Assembly: GCA_023142805.1 (NCBI GenBank)
Contig: JAGLIU010000171.1
Span: 1 to 6,314, forward strand
Reading direction: 5' to 3'
Length of the DNA stretch: 6,314 bases
Source of the DNA: Candidatus Omnitrophota bacterium
Lineage (GTDB): Bacteria; Omnitrophota; Gorgyraeia; Tantalellales; Tantalellaceae
This document shows, in pieces, positions 1-6,057 of the stretch. Under the pieces are notes generated by a model. That model saw only the letters and a list, made by a program, of their open reading frames with translations, made no database searches and had not been told where the DNA came from. The position numbers were made by a program, and so were the translations under genes. Each line of letters starts with the position of its first letter. Positions within the stretch are counted from its first letter, which is position 1.

Positions 1-1
1 A

Positions 2-57
2 TTTTAAATTTAAAGTTAAAGATGAAAAATTAGAGATCAAAATTAAAAATTCAAAAA
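2..57. repeat. AT-rich degenerate heptad array
   Basis: Eight consecutive 7-base units start with T at positions 2, 9, 16, 23, 30, 37, 44 and 51. They follow roughly T-N-A-A-A-R-A (for example TGAAAAA, TTAGAGA, TCAAAAT, TAAAAAT, TCAAAAA). The phase is kept without slips over the whole stretch and breaks at about 58. It is non-coding and may continue left of the window. The function is unknown. The same 7-base period, with different base content, appears in the repeats at the right end of the window. Confidence 0.6.
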
Positions 58-90
58 GAATCGCGGTAAAAAACTATTATTTTATTACCG
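52..90 (-). terminator. Candidate intrinsic terminator after trpS
   Basis: Read on the minus strand, CGGTAA (85-90) pairs with TTACCG (64-69). Beyond a one-base bulge, AAAA pairs with TTTT, giving about 10 base pairs around a six-base loop. A T-rich tract follows after a short gap (TTTTT at 53-57). It begins about 58 bp past the trpS stop, where a transcript end is expected. The stem is AT-rich and the T tract is not immediately adjacent, so it is a weak or imperfect terminator. Confidence 0.45.
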
Positions 91-147
91 GAGATCATAA
101 AAAAATTCAAATTTCGATCCTTTATTTTAAGATCTTTTGTATACGAT

Positions 148-1146
148 TTAACTTACCATCTGATGCAAATATTCTTTAACTTTACCCATCGTACGTTTAG
201 CCGTTTGTCTCGCTTTTTCCGCGCCGGAGGAAAGGATCTCCATAACTTCTTTATCCGTAAGATCCGCTCTTTTTTCGCGTATAGGATCTAAATAAACATT
301 CAACGCGTTAGTCAGCTTATTTTTTACCTCTACATCACCGACTTTTCCCTCAGCATACCTTTTTTTCAGATCATCAACCTCTTCCGTGTCAGGATTGAAT
401 ATGTCATGATAAATAAACACGGGGTTCCCCTTTACATTTCCGGGGATATCCGCTCTTATTCTCTTAGGATCGGTATACATGCTAAAAACTTTCTTTTTAA
501 CCACATCAGCCTCATCAGATAACGAAATAAAATTATTATAACTTTTTGACATCTTGCGATTATCAAGCCCCACAAGTTTTGAAACCTTAGTAAGCATCGG
601 TTCAGGCTCGACAAAAATATCGGCCTTATACAACCCGCGAAATTTGCGTATTATCTCTCTCGCAAGCTCCAAATGCGGCAGCTGATCAATACCAACCGGA
701 ACCAGATCCGCGTTATACAACGCGATGTCAGCGGTTTGAAGAACAGGATATCCCAGAAATCCGTACGTTGCCAACATACGCCCCTTTATTTCTCTGAGCT
801 GTTCCTTATAAGTAGTACACCTTTCAAGCCACCCCAAAGGAGTTAATAACGAAAATACCATCGCAAGCTCCAAATGCTCGGGAACCATGCTCTGTACAAA
901 AATAACGCTTTTATCGGGATCAATACCACATGCTACCCAGTCTTTCACTATTTCCAAACTATTTTTCTTTATATCAGACGGTCTTTCATATTCACTCATT
1001 AAAGCATGCCAATCAGCTACCATAAAAAAACAGTCGTATTCATCCTGAAGTTTCTTCCAATTGCTCAATGCCCCTACCAAATGTCCCAAATGAAGCTTTC
1101 CGGTAGGTCTCATCCCGCTAAGTATAGTTTTCTTGTCATTCTTCAT
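148..1146 (-). CDS. trpS: Tryptophanyl-tRNA synthetase (TrpRS)
   Basis: Class Ic aminoacyl-tRNA synthetase that activates tryptophan with ATP and charges tRNA-Trp in the cytoplasm. The 332 residues match the usual bacterial length. The Rossmann-fold opening GMRPTGKLHLGHLVGAL (11-27) carries the HIGH-type motif HLGH at 19-22. The KMSKS loop is exact at 198-202. The middle has the family block around PVLQTADIALY (134-144) and VPVGIDQLPHLELAR (149-163), which lines the Trp and dimer region. Cysteines occur only at 39, 73 and 110, so the C-terminal [4Fe-4S] cysteine set known from Thermotoga TrpRS is absent. The ATG at 1146 is chosen because the conserved GMRPTG block begins only ten residues in, leaving no room for a later start. 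No clear Shine-Dalgarno sequence precedes it. It lies 94 bp after infB on the same strand with no strong terminator between, so co-transcription is plausible. Confidence 0.97.
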   Translation of the reverse strand: MKNDKKTILSGMRPTGKLHLGHLVGALSNWKKLQDEYDCFFMVADWHALMSEYERPSDIKKNSLEIVKDWVACGIDPDKSVIFVQSMVPEHLELAMVFSLLTPLGWLERCTTYKEQLREIKGRMLATYGFLGYPVLQTADIALYNADLVPVGIDQLPHLELAREIIRKFRGLYKADIFVEPEPMLTKVSKLVGLDNRKMSKSYNNFISLSDEADVVKKKVFSMYTDPKRIRADIPGNVKGNPVFIYHDIFNPDTEEVDDLKKRYAEGKVGDVEVKNKLTNALNVYLDPIREKRADLTDKEVMEILSSGAEKARQTAKRTMGKVKEYLHQMVS

Positions 1147-1160
1147 ATTTTTTATAACAT

Positions 1161-1178
1161 TTTATCTTTCAGGATAAA
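1161..1178 (-). other. Small hairpin just upstream of trpS start
   Basis: On the minus strand TTTATC and GATAAA form a perfect 6-bp, AT-rich stem around the loop CTGAAA, ending 14 bases before the trpS ATG. No T tract follows, so it is not a terminator. It sits where a ribosome binding site would be expected, and the trpS leader has no recognisable Shine-Dalgarno. It may be a chance structure or may affect translation initiation of trpS. Confidence 0.3.
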
Positions 1179-1240
1179 TTCGAAAAAAGCGATTCGCGGT
1201 TAACTGAAAAAATTTTATTTATCGATCTCAGGAACTATCT

Positions 1241-3628
1241 TTATAATTTTCGAGCTATTTTCTCTATAACAAACGTCTCAATAACATCACCTTTATTTAT
1301 TTCCCTAAAACCCCTGATGGAAATACCACACTCGAATCCTTCCCTGACTTCCTTAACATCATCCTTAAATCGTTTGAGAGAATCGATCTCTCCTTCAAAA
1401 ATAACTTCCTTACCTCTTTTTATCCTTACACGATCTTTTCTATGAATAACACCTTTTGTAACCGAACAGCCGGCGGCTCTGGCGGATTTGGACGAAAATA
1501 TTTCTTTGACCGAAGCACTGCCCTGAAATACTTCTTTTTCTTCCGGTTCAAGAAGACCTTCCATTCCGGCTTTTACATCCTCAATAGCTTCATAAATAAT
1601 ATCATACAAGCGAACATCTACTTGTTCCTTTTTTGATAAAGCTTCGGCTTTTGGTTCTATTTTAAGATGAAACCCTATCACAATAGCATTAGAGACCAGC
1701 GCCAACATAACGTCAGATTCATTAATATTACCCGGCGCGCAATGTATAATATTCACTTTTACTTCGGCCGTAGCCAACTCCTCTAAAGATTGTCTAAGCG
1801 CTTCTACCGAGCCCTGAACATCAGCTTTAAGAACCACATTAAGTTCTTTGATCGCCCCTTCAAGAATACGATTATGAAGATCTTCAAGCGTAACCCTTTG
1901 ACTCACATTTATATTTCTCTTCCTGGAATCACTTTGTTTCAACAACGCTAATGTTTTCGCTTTCTTTTCGTCCTTAACGACAAAAAACTCATCCCCTGCT
2001 TCCGGCACACCCTGCAATCCAAGAACCTCAATCGGAGTAGCCGGCCCGGCAGAATCGGTCTTTTCACCTCTATCGTTATTCATAGCCTTTATTTTTCCGT
2101 AATTTGATCCGGAAAACACTATATCCCCGTCCCTTAAAGTCCCGTTCTGTACAAGTAAAGTAACAACTACACCCTGTCCCGCCGTTTTTTTACCTTCTAT
2201 TACGACCCCGCGAGCCCGCAAATTAGGATTCGCCTTAAGCTCCATCATTTCTGATTCCAGCATAAGCATTTCAACTAAATTGTCCACACCTTCTCCTGTC
2301 TGCGCGGAAACCTCAACCATTACAGCGTCACCGCCCCAATCTTCGGACACTAAACCTTCTTTTTGAAGATCCTGTTTAACTTTATCCGGATTGGCTCCGG
2401 GAAGATCGCATTTATTGATCGCGACAACTACCGGCACATCGGCCGCGCGCGCATGATCAATAGCTTCTTTTGTCTGAGGCATAACTCCATCATCAGCGGC
2501 AACCACCAAAACAACTACATCCGTAGCATGCGCGCCCCTGGCCCGCATCGCTGTAAATGCCGCGTGTCCGGGAGTATCAAGAAACGTTACCGCCCCTTTA
2601 GCCGTCTCAACCTTATAAGCCCCTATGTGTTGAGTAATACCACCTTTTTCTCCTTTAGTTACCATTGTCTTACGAATATAATCCAAAAGTGATGTTTTCC
2701 CGTGATCAACATGACCCATAAAAGTCACTACAGGAGCTCTTGACACCATGTCCTTCTTTTCTCCGGCATCGTGCTCATCCGCCAGTTCCTGTTCGATTAA
2801 ATCTATAGTTTTAGGTATTTCCAACTCATACCCAAAAAATTCCATTACTTCACGAACAGTCTCTTCCTCAAGATCTTGATTTATATTTACCGCCATACCT
2901 TTATTCATCAAAAACTGTATGATCATATTAGGTTTAGTATCTATATTCGGAGCAAGATCTCTAAGAGTTATAGGTACCCGTACCGCTACTTTTTTAGGTG
3001 TTTTCCTTAAAGAAGGCGCTTGTGGAACTGCTCCACTCGAACCTCCGCTTTTCCTGTGTAAAAATTTTCCTTTATGTTTAGTAACCCTCATAGGTTTTTC
3101 CACTATTTCTATAACAGGCTTTTTCTTTTTATCTTTTTTATGTTTCTTTCCCTCCGCTTTCAAGGAAGTTTCTTTTTTCAAAGAAACTTCTTCCTTCGAA
3201 GAAGCTTCTTTCTTCAAAGGAACTTCTTTCTTGGCAACCTCAACGACACTCGCCTTTTTTATTATTTGAATACCCCGGGGCGCTTTTTTGATTATTTCTA
3301 CAGGAGATTCGGGATCTTTTTTCTTTTTAGATATCTCTTCTTCCGCGGGTTTTTTGTCCTTTTTTTTGTCTTTTTTCTTTTTCTCAGCAAGCGTTTTTTC
3401 TTTAACGACTTTTTTCTTCACAACTTTTTTAACAACCTTTTTCTTCTTCGCCGCCGCTTTTTTCGCGGAAACTGTTCCCCCCAGTTTAATGCGTATTAAC
3501 CCGGCGATCTTATCATCTATGGAACTAGTTCCATCTTCCGCGTCAACGTAAAATTTATGCAACTGTTCCAGTATATTATTCTCCGGCACATCAAGTTCTT
3601 TTGCCAGATCACTAACTTTAATGGTCAT
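1241..3628 (-). CDS. infB: Translation initiation factor IF-2
   Basis: GTPase that places fMet-tRNA on the 30S subunit and promotes 50S joining. The 795 residues form, in order: an IF2N-type helical domain (1-51); a very lysine-rich linker (about 55-215); a second IF2N-like segment (about 218-270); and the G domain. The G domain has all five motifs: G1 GHVDHGKT (305-312), G2 threonine in GITQHIGAY (330-338), G3 DTPGH (351-355), G4 NKCD (405-408) and G5 SAQTG (441-445). Domain II follows (about 470-555), then the IF-2-specific domain III (about 580-690) and the C-terminal fMet-tRNA-binding domain (about 690-795). The ATG start follows the nusA stop by 8 bp. Its best Shine-Dalgarno (AGGAG, within 3640-3645) lies inside the end of nusA, suggesting translational coupling. 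The linker is encoded by A-rich DNA, including an A8 run on the coding strand (3360-3367), yet the frame stays open. Confidence 0.98.
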   Translation of the reverse strand: MTIKVSDLAKELDVPENNILEQLHKFYVDAEDGTSSIDDKIAGLIRIKLGGTVSAKKAAAKKKKVVKKVVKKKVVKEKTLAEKKKKDKKKDKKPAEEEISKKKKDPESPVEIIKKAPRGIQIIKKASVVEVAKKEVPLKKEASSKEEVSLKKETSLKAEGKKHKKDKKKKPVIEIVEKPMRVTKHKGKFLHRKSGGSSGAVPQAPSLRKTPKKVAVRVPITLRDLAPNIDTKPNMIIQFLMNKGMAVNINQDLEEETVREVMEFFGYELEIPKTIDLIEQELADEHDAGEKKDMVSRAPVVTFMGHVDHGKTSLLDYIRKTMVTKGEKGGITQHIGAYKVETAKGAVTFLDTPGHAAFTAMRARGAHATDVVVLVVAADDGVMPQTKEAIDHARAADVPVVVAINKCDLPGANPDKVKQDLQKEGLVSEDWGGDAVMVEVSAQTGEGVDNLVEMLMLESEMMELKANPNLRARGVVIEGKKTAGQGVVVTLLVQNGTLRDGDIVFSGSNYGKIKAMNNDRGEKTDSAGPATPIEVLGLQGVPEAGDEFFVVKDEKKAKTLALLKQSDSRKRNINVSQRVTLEDLHNRILEGAIKELNVVLKADVQGSVEALRQSLEELATAEVKVNIIHCAPGNINESDVMLALVSNAIVIGFHLKIEPKAEALSKKEQVDVRLYDIIYEAIEDVKAGMEGLLEPEEKEVFQGSASVKEIFSSKSARAAGCSVTKGVIHRKDRVRIKRGKEVIFEGEIDSLKRFKDDVKEVREGFECGISIRGFREINKGDVIETFVIEKIARKL
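3161..3232 (-). repeat. Four-copy hexapeptide repeat in the IF-2 linker
   Basis: Residues 133-156 of IF-2 read as four six-residue units: KKEVPL, KKEASS, KEEVSL, KKETSL. At DNA level this is an 18-base period repeated four times (72 bp). It lies in the charged, presumably disordered linker between the N-terminal helical domain and the rest of the protein. Such linkers vary greatly in length between bacteria, and in-frame tandem duplication is a simple explanation. Confidence 0.75.
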
Positions 3629-3636
3629 AAAACTCT

Positions 3637-4929
3637 CTACTCCTCTGTTTTTTCTTCACCCTCATCAGATGAAACTTCTTCATTATCAAAAGATTCCTCT
3701 TTATCCTGTTCCTCAATATCACTTTTTTCGGGTCCAAATGGTAATATTACATCCTTAGGAGTATCCTCTTTTTCTTTCTTTGGCAAACCAAATTCGCTCA
3801 TTTTCAATACTTCCACACAAGCATTTATGATCTTTTCAGCTGTTTTCGGACCTATGCCAACAAGTTCCGCTATTTTCTCAAGTCCCGCTTCATACACTTT
3901 TTGAACTGAATCATATTCCGCTTCTTCAAGCACTTCTTTCTTTTTCGCGCCTATACCGGGAACCTCATCCAAAGATATAGCCCGGGTCTGCTCTTCCGAT
4001 TCAGCTATAAGCTCCCAAGCTATAAGCTTGGATGCCAATCTTATATTCCTTCCCTTTTTCCCTATCAAAAGTGACAACTGATCCTTAGGTACTGTAAGCG
4101 TAATAATTTTATTTTCTCTGTCTATCGCCATCCTTGAAATTTCCGCCGGACTAATAGCCGCGGGAAGGTATTCTCTTATGTCATCATGCCATCTCACAAT
4201 ATCAATTCTTTCCCCATTCAATTCTTTCACTATATCACGTACACGGGATCCCCTCATGCCGACACACGCGCCTATAGGATCCACTTTTTCCTCCTTGGAA
4301 CAAACAGCTATTTTAGTACGTTCCCCCGCTTCTCTGGCTAACGCTTTTATTTCAACTATACCCTGAGATATCTCCGGGACTTCAAGCTCAAATAGTTTTT
4401 TTACAAACCCTCCGTCTGCCCGTGATAAAATAAGTTCGGGCCCCGAAACCCCCCGTTCCACATTAATAAGATACGCTCTAATAGTTTCACCCTGCCTGAA
4501 CCTTTCTCTCGGTATCTGCTCACTTTTAGGAAGAACAGCCTCGGCATCACTAAGCTCGACTATAACATTTCCTTTATCGAACCTATGCACAGAACCGCTT
4601 ATTATTACACCAACTTTTTTACTGTATTTTTCGAAAATAACATCTCTCTCCGCTTCTCGGATCTTTTGTATCATCACTTGTTTCGCTGTTTGAGCGGCAA
4701 TCCTGCCAAAACGTTCGTTCTCTATTTCATCCCCCTCTAAAAATATGGCTATCTCTCCGGTTTCTCTATCAACAGTAGCCGTAATATCTTCCTTTTCTAT
4801 GCCGGGATCATCTATAACTTTTTTAGCCGCGCTTGCCAAAGCGCTTTCAATCGCCTCAAACAGGATCTCTTTATCAATGCCTTTTTCTCTTTCTATTCTT
4901 TCTAATGCGGTTAACAATGCTCCGTTCAT
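3637..4929 (-). CDS. nusA: Transcription termination/antitermination factor NusA
   Basis: RNA polymerase-associated factor that modulates pausing, intrinsic termination and antitermination. The 430 residues have the full standard layout. The N-terminal polymerase-binding domain (about 1-103) opens with the family-like pattern ALLTALERIEREKGIDKE. The S1 RNA-binding domain spans about 104-170. KH1 follows, with GACVGMRGSRVRDIVKELNG at 220-239, then KH2 with LIGKKGRNIRLASK at 288-301. Two helix-hairpin-helix segments come next, VPGIGAKK at 323-330 and LVGIGPKTAEKI at 357-368. The last 50 residues are strongly acidic and probably disordered. This exceeds a Bacillus-type NusA (about 370 residues), which lacks the C-terminal part, and is shorter than the E. 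coli protein (495), which carries two AR repeats. The ATG at 4929 is supported by a GGAG Shine-Dalgarno (4937-4940) seven bases upstream. It lies between rimP and infB, the classic order. Confidence 0.98.
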   Translation of the reverse strand: MNGALLTALERIEREKGIDKEILFEAIESALASAAKKVIDDPGIEKEDITATVDRETGEIAIFLEGDEIENERFGRIAAQTAKQVMIQKIREAERDVIFEKYSKKVGVIISGSVHRFDKGNVIVELSDAEAVLPKSEQIPRERFRQGETIRAYLINVERGVSGPELILSRADGGFVKKLFELEVPEISQGIVEIKALAREAGERTKIAVCSKEEKVDPIGACVGMRGSRVRDIVKELNGERIDIVRWHDDIREYLPAAISPAEISRMAIDRENKIITLTVPKDQLSLLIGKKGRNIRLASKLIAWELIAESEEQTRAISLDEVPGIGAKKKEVLEEAEYDSVQKVYEAGLEKIAELVGIGPKTAEKIINACVEVLKMSEFGLPKKEKEDTPKDVILPFGPEKSDIEEQDKEESFDNEEVSSDEGEEKTEE

Positions 4930-5038
4930 TTTCTCTCTCCATTAATTTACCCGTTAAGATCATCAAGCATAAAGCATGGATCACATACTAGCCTATAAGT
5001 TTTAAACCTCTGCTCGTACCACCCGGATTATTACACTA
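4930..5038 (-). other. rimP-nusA spacer, no gene recognised
   Basis: This 109-bp gap holds the nusA Shine-Dalgarno at its end but no terminator, tRNA or clear promoter. On the minus strand, about 14 bases after the rimP stop, it contains GGGTGGTAC (5016-5024). That matches the core of the T-box antiterminator consensus, but no terminator follows. It is long for a spacer inside a tight operon, and its role is unknown. Confidence 0.4.
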
Positions 5039-5494
5039 TTAAATATCTACTTTTAATCTTATCTTTGAAGCGTTAGCTTCTGTGATATACACTTCATTCC
5101 CGGATTCTTCCTCTACGACAATACCACGTTCCCTATCCTTCGCGATCAATTTACCGATTATTGTTTTCTTTTCATCCACAGGTTCGCACGTTTTTACCTC
5201 AACTTGTTTTCCTATGGCCCACTTAAATTCCAATTCACTTTTTAACACCCTATCAAGTCCCGGAGAACATACATCAATACCATATCCTGAAACAAATAAG
5301 CCTTCTTCCTCTATCCAAAAAGACAATTTCTTATTAAACCTGCCGCATTCGTCCAGAGTTATCCCTCCCTTTTTGTCTAAAACAACTTCGATATAAGTTG
5401 CCCTACTTCCTCTAGCTGAAATGTTGACCAAGTCATATCCTTCATCTTCAGATATTTTTCGAGCAAAATCCAATAGTTTTTCAGGTATATTCAT
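5039..5494 (-). CDS. rimP: Ribosome maturation factor RimP
   Basis: Cytoplasmic factor that assists late 30S subunit assembly. With the start chosen here the protein has 151 residues, the usual RimP size. The N-terminal domain carries GYDLVNI (19-25), the strand YIEVVLDKKGGITLDEC (34-50) and the signature DVCSPGLDR (74-82). The C-terminal SH3-like domain runs from about 86 to 151 (GKQVEVKTCEP, TIIGKLIAKDRERGIVVEEE). The frame extends upstream to a TTG at 5542, but I prefer the ATG at 5494. An AAGAGG Shine-Dalgarno sits six bases before it, the TTG has none, and the extra 16 residues (with KEHRVSNKRKN) are unlike the family. It heads the rimP-nusA-infB cluster, behind a promoter and a leader terminator. 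Confidence 0.95.
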   Translation of the reverse strand: MNIPEKLLDFARKISEDEGYDLVNISARGSRATYIEVVLDKKGGITLDECGRFNKKLSFWIEEEGLFVSGYGIDVCSPGLDRVLKSELEFKWAIGKQVEVKTCEPVDEKKTIIGKLIAKDRERGIVVEEESGNEVYITEANASKIRLKVDI

Positions 5495-5500
5495 ATTTTT

Positions 5501-5506
5501 CCTCTT
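5501..5506 (-). promoter_or_regulatory. Shine-Dalgarno site that fixes the rimP start
   Basis: AAGAGG on the minus strand, six bases from the ATG at 5494. It is the main reason for preferring that ATG over the in-frame TTG 48 bases upstream, which has no purine-rich site ahead of it. Confidence 0.7.
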
Positions 5507-5556
5507 GTTGCTAACTCTATGCTCTTTCTCTATAAAATTCAAAATATTGTCTTATT

Positions 5557-5585
5557 AAAAAAATAAGCGGGCACTGGCCCACTTA
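5557..5585 (-). terminator. Intrinsic terminator in the rimP-nusA-infB leader (attenuator candidate)
   Basis: On the minus strand TAAGTGGGC (5577-5585) pairs with GCCCGCTTA (5564-5572) over nine base pairs, including one G-U, around the tetraloop CAGT. Seven T follow at once (5557-5563). This is a canonical factor-independent terminator pointing into rimP. It lies between the promoter at 5612-5640 and the rimP start at 5494, so it should end some transcripts after about 50 nt. Just past the T run, AATAAG could pair with CTTATT of the 3' arm, a possible competing fold. The plus-strand reading has no T tract, so it does not serve a gene coming from the left. Confidence 0.75.
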
Positions 5586-5611
5586 CTCGTTAAACCCTTG
5601 GTTGTGTATTA

Positions 5612-5640
5612 ATTCTATTATAACAACATACAATTGTCAA
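5612..5640 (-). promoter_or_regulatory. Sigma70-type promoter for the rimP operon
   Basis: On the minus strand a perfect -35 box TTGACA (5635-5640) is followed by a 17-base spacer and the -10 box TAGAAT (5612-5617, five of six matches). Initiation is expected near 5605, giving a leader of about 110 nt before the rimP ATG. A perfect TATAAT also overlaps here (5617-5622), but it is only 12 bases from the -35 box, too close for a normal pair. Confidence 0.75.
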
Positions 5641-5680
5641 GAGTTTTAGAACCCGTGTGTTCAAAAATCACTCTACTTTG

Positions 5681-5693
5681 TTGTTCCGAACAA
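5681..5693. other. Short palindrome upstream of the promoter
   Basis: TTGTTC and GAACAA flank a single C, forming a perfect 6+1+6 inverted repeat about 41 bp upstream of the -35 box. It could be an operator-like site for a dimeric regulator or merely a chance inverted repeat. It does not match a regulator motif I recognise. Confidence 0.25.
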
Positions 5694-5724
5694 ACAAAAC
5701 AAATTGAGGAAGTGCGTTAAGAAA

Positions 5725-5748
5725 GAGTCAGAGAGTCAAAGAGTCACA
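5725..5748. repeat. 8-base tandem repeat, three copies
   Basis: Three head-to-tail units share GAGTCA plus two variable bases (GAGTCAGA, GAGTCAAA, GAGTCACA). They lie where the left arm of the first hairpin unit would be expected from comparison with the later copies. Confidence 0.6.
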
Positions 5749-5765
5749 AGTATTCCAGATTTCTC

Positions 5766-5820
5766 GACTCCGTTCCTCTCAACTCCGTTCCCCTCAACTT
5801 CGTTCCCCTCAACTTCGTTC
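5766..5820. repeat. 15-base tandem repeat, nearly four copies
   Basis: Units of the type AACTCCGTTCCCCTC begin at 5766, 5781, 5796 and 5811, the last one partial. They differ by one to three bases. They look like local duplication of the CTCGACTCCGTTCCTC segment found once in units 2 and 3. Confidence 0.8.
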
Positions 5821-5856
5821 GGAACAGGCGGGACAGGCGGGACGAACGGGACAGGC
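5821..5856. repeat. 9-base tandem repeat, four copies
   Basis: Units GGAACAGGC, GGGACAGGC, GGGACGAAC and GGGACAGGC run head to tail. Flanking bases on both sides match the uninterrupted hairpin end of unit 2 (TCGGAA, then a near match to ATGACAGTG). The block therefore looks like a 36-base insertion or expansion within an older hairpin arm. Confidence 0.8.
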
Positions 5857-5879
5857 GGAATCACAGTGTTGAGAGCCTT

Positions 5880-5951
5880 TCTATCCTTTAGCCCCCGGCC
5901 TTCTTACTTTCGGCCCTTAATCCTTTAGCCCCTAGCCTTTTTACTTTATTG
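5880..5951. repeat. TTTAGCC-type heptad array of unit 1
   Basis: Ten units of seven (two of eight) bases: TCTATCC, TTTAGCC, CCCGGCC, TTCTTAC, TTTCGGCC, CTTAATCC, TTTAGCC, CCTAGCC, TTTTTAC, TTTATTG. The last G is the first base of the following hairpin element. The strand asymmetry is strong, pyrimidine-rich on plus. Confidence 0.75.
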
Positions 5952-6057
5952 TCATCTCGACCGAGTGAACCGAAGGTGAGCGAGTGGAGAGATCTCAAGT
6001 ATTCCAGATTCCTCGACTCCGTTCCTCGCTACCACTCGTCACTTCACTCGGAATGAC
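5951..6057. repeat. Imperfect hairpin element, copy A (107 bp)
   Basis: It begins GTCATCTCGACCGAGTGAA and ends TTCACTCGGAATGAC. The arms pair through GTCAT/ATGAC, CCGAGTGAA/TTCACTCGG and CGAGTGG/CCACTCG, with extra unpaired bases in the left arm. It has no coding potential and resembles REP/MITE-like intergenic elements ending in GTCAT...ATGAC that occur in many bacterial genomes. Mobility is not shown; no clear target duplication is seen. Confidence 0.75.

Larger units (their letters stand above)
5748..5996. repeat. Composite repeat, unit 1 (degenerate, 249 bp)
   Basis: It opens with AAGTATTCCAGATT.CTCGA and closes with GGAGAGATCTC, as unit 2 does. Compared with unit 2 its first part has gained internal 15-base and 9-base tandem repeats, while its heptad array is two heptads (14 bp) shorter. 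It is non-coding; the plus-strand frame through it exists only because the short repeats avoid stops. Confidence 0.75.

Noticed and set aside
190..460. Iron-sulfur cluster variant of TrpRS
   Set aside because: The C-terminal half has no cysteines at all, so the four-cysteine ligand pattern is absent.
1183..1197. GCG-AAT-CGC followed by six T on the minus strand, as a terminator after infB
   Set aside because: A three-base-pair stem is too short to act as an intrinsic terminator.
2919..3551. Several plus-strand open frames opposite the IF-2 linker, rich in Phe
   Set aside because: They are the antisense of lysine-rich AAA/AAG codons in infB, which rarely create stops. There is no family resemblance, and infB in the other strand is unmistakable.
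5617..5640. TTGACA with the perfect TATAAT at 5617-5622 as the promoter pair
   Set aside because: The spacer is only 12 bases. TAGAAT at 5612-5617 gives the optimal 17-base spacer, so that pairing was preferred.
5704..5928. Plus-strand open frame of about 74 codons starting with TTG, with STPF and GTGG peptide repeats
   Set aside because: The peptide repeats are direct translations of the 15- and 9-base DNA repeats. The frame starts at a TTG with no clear ribosome site and runs into the heptad array.
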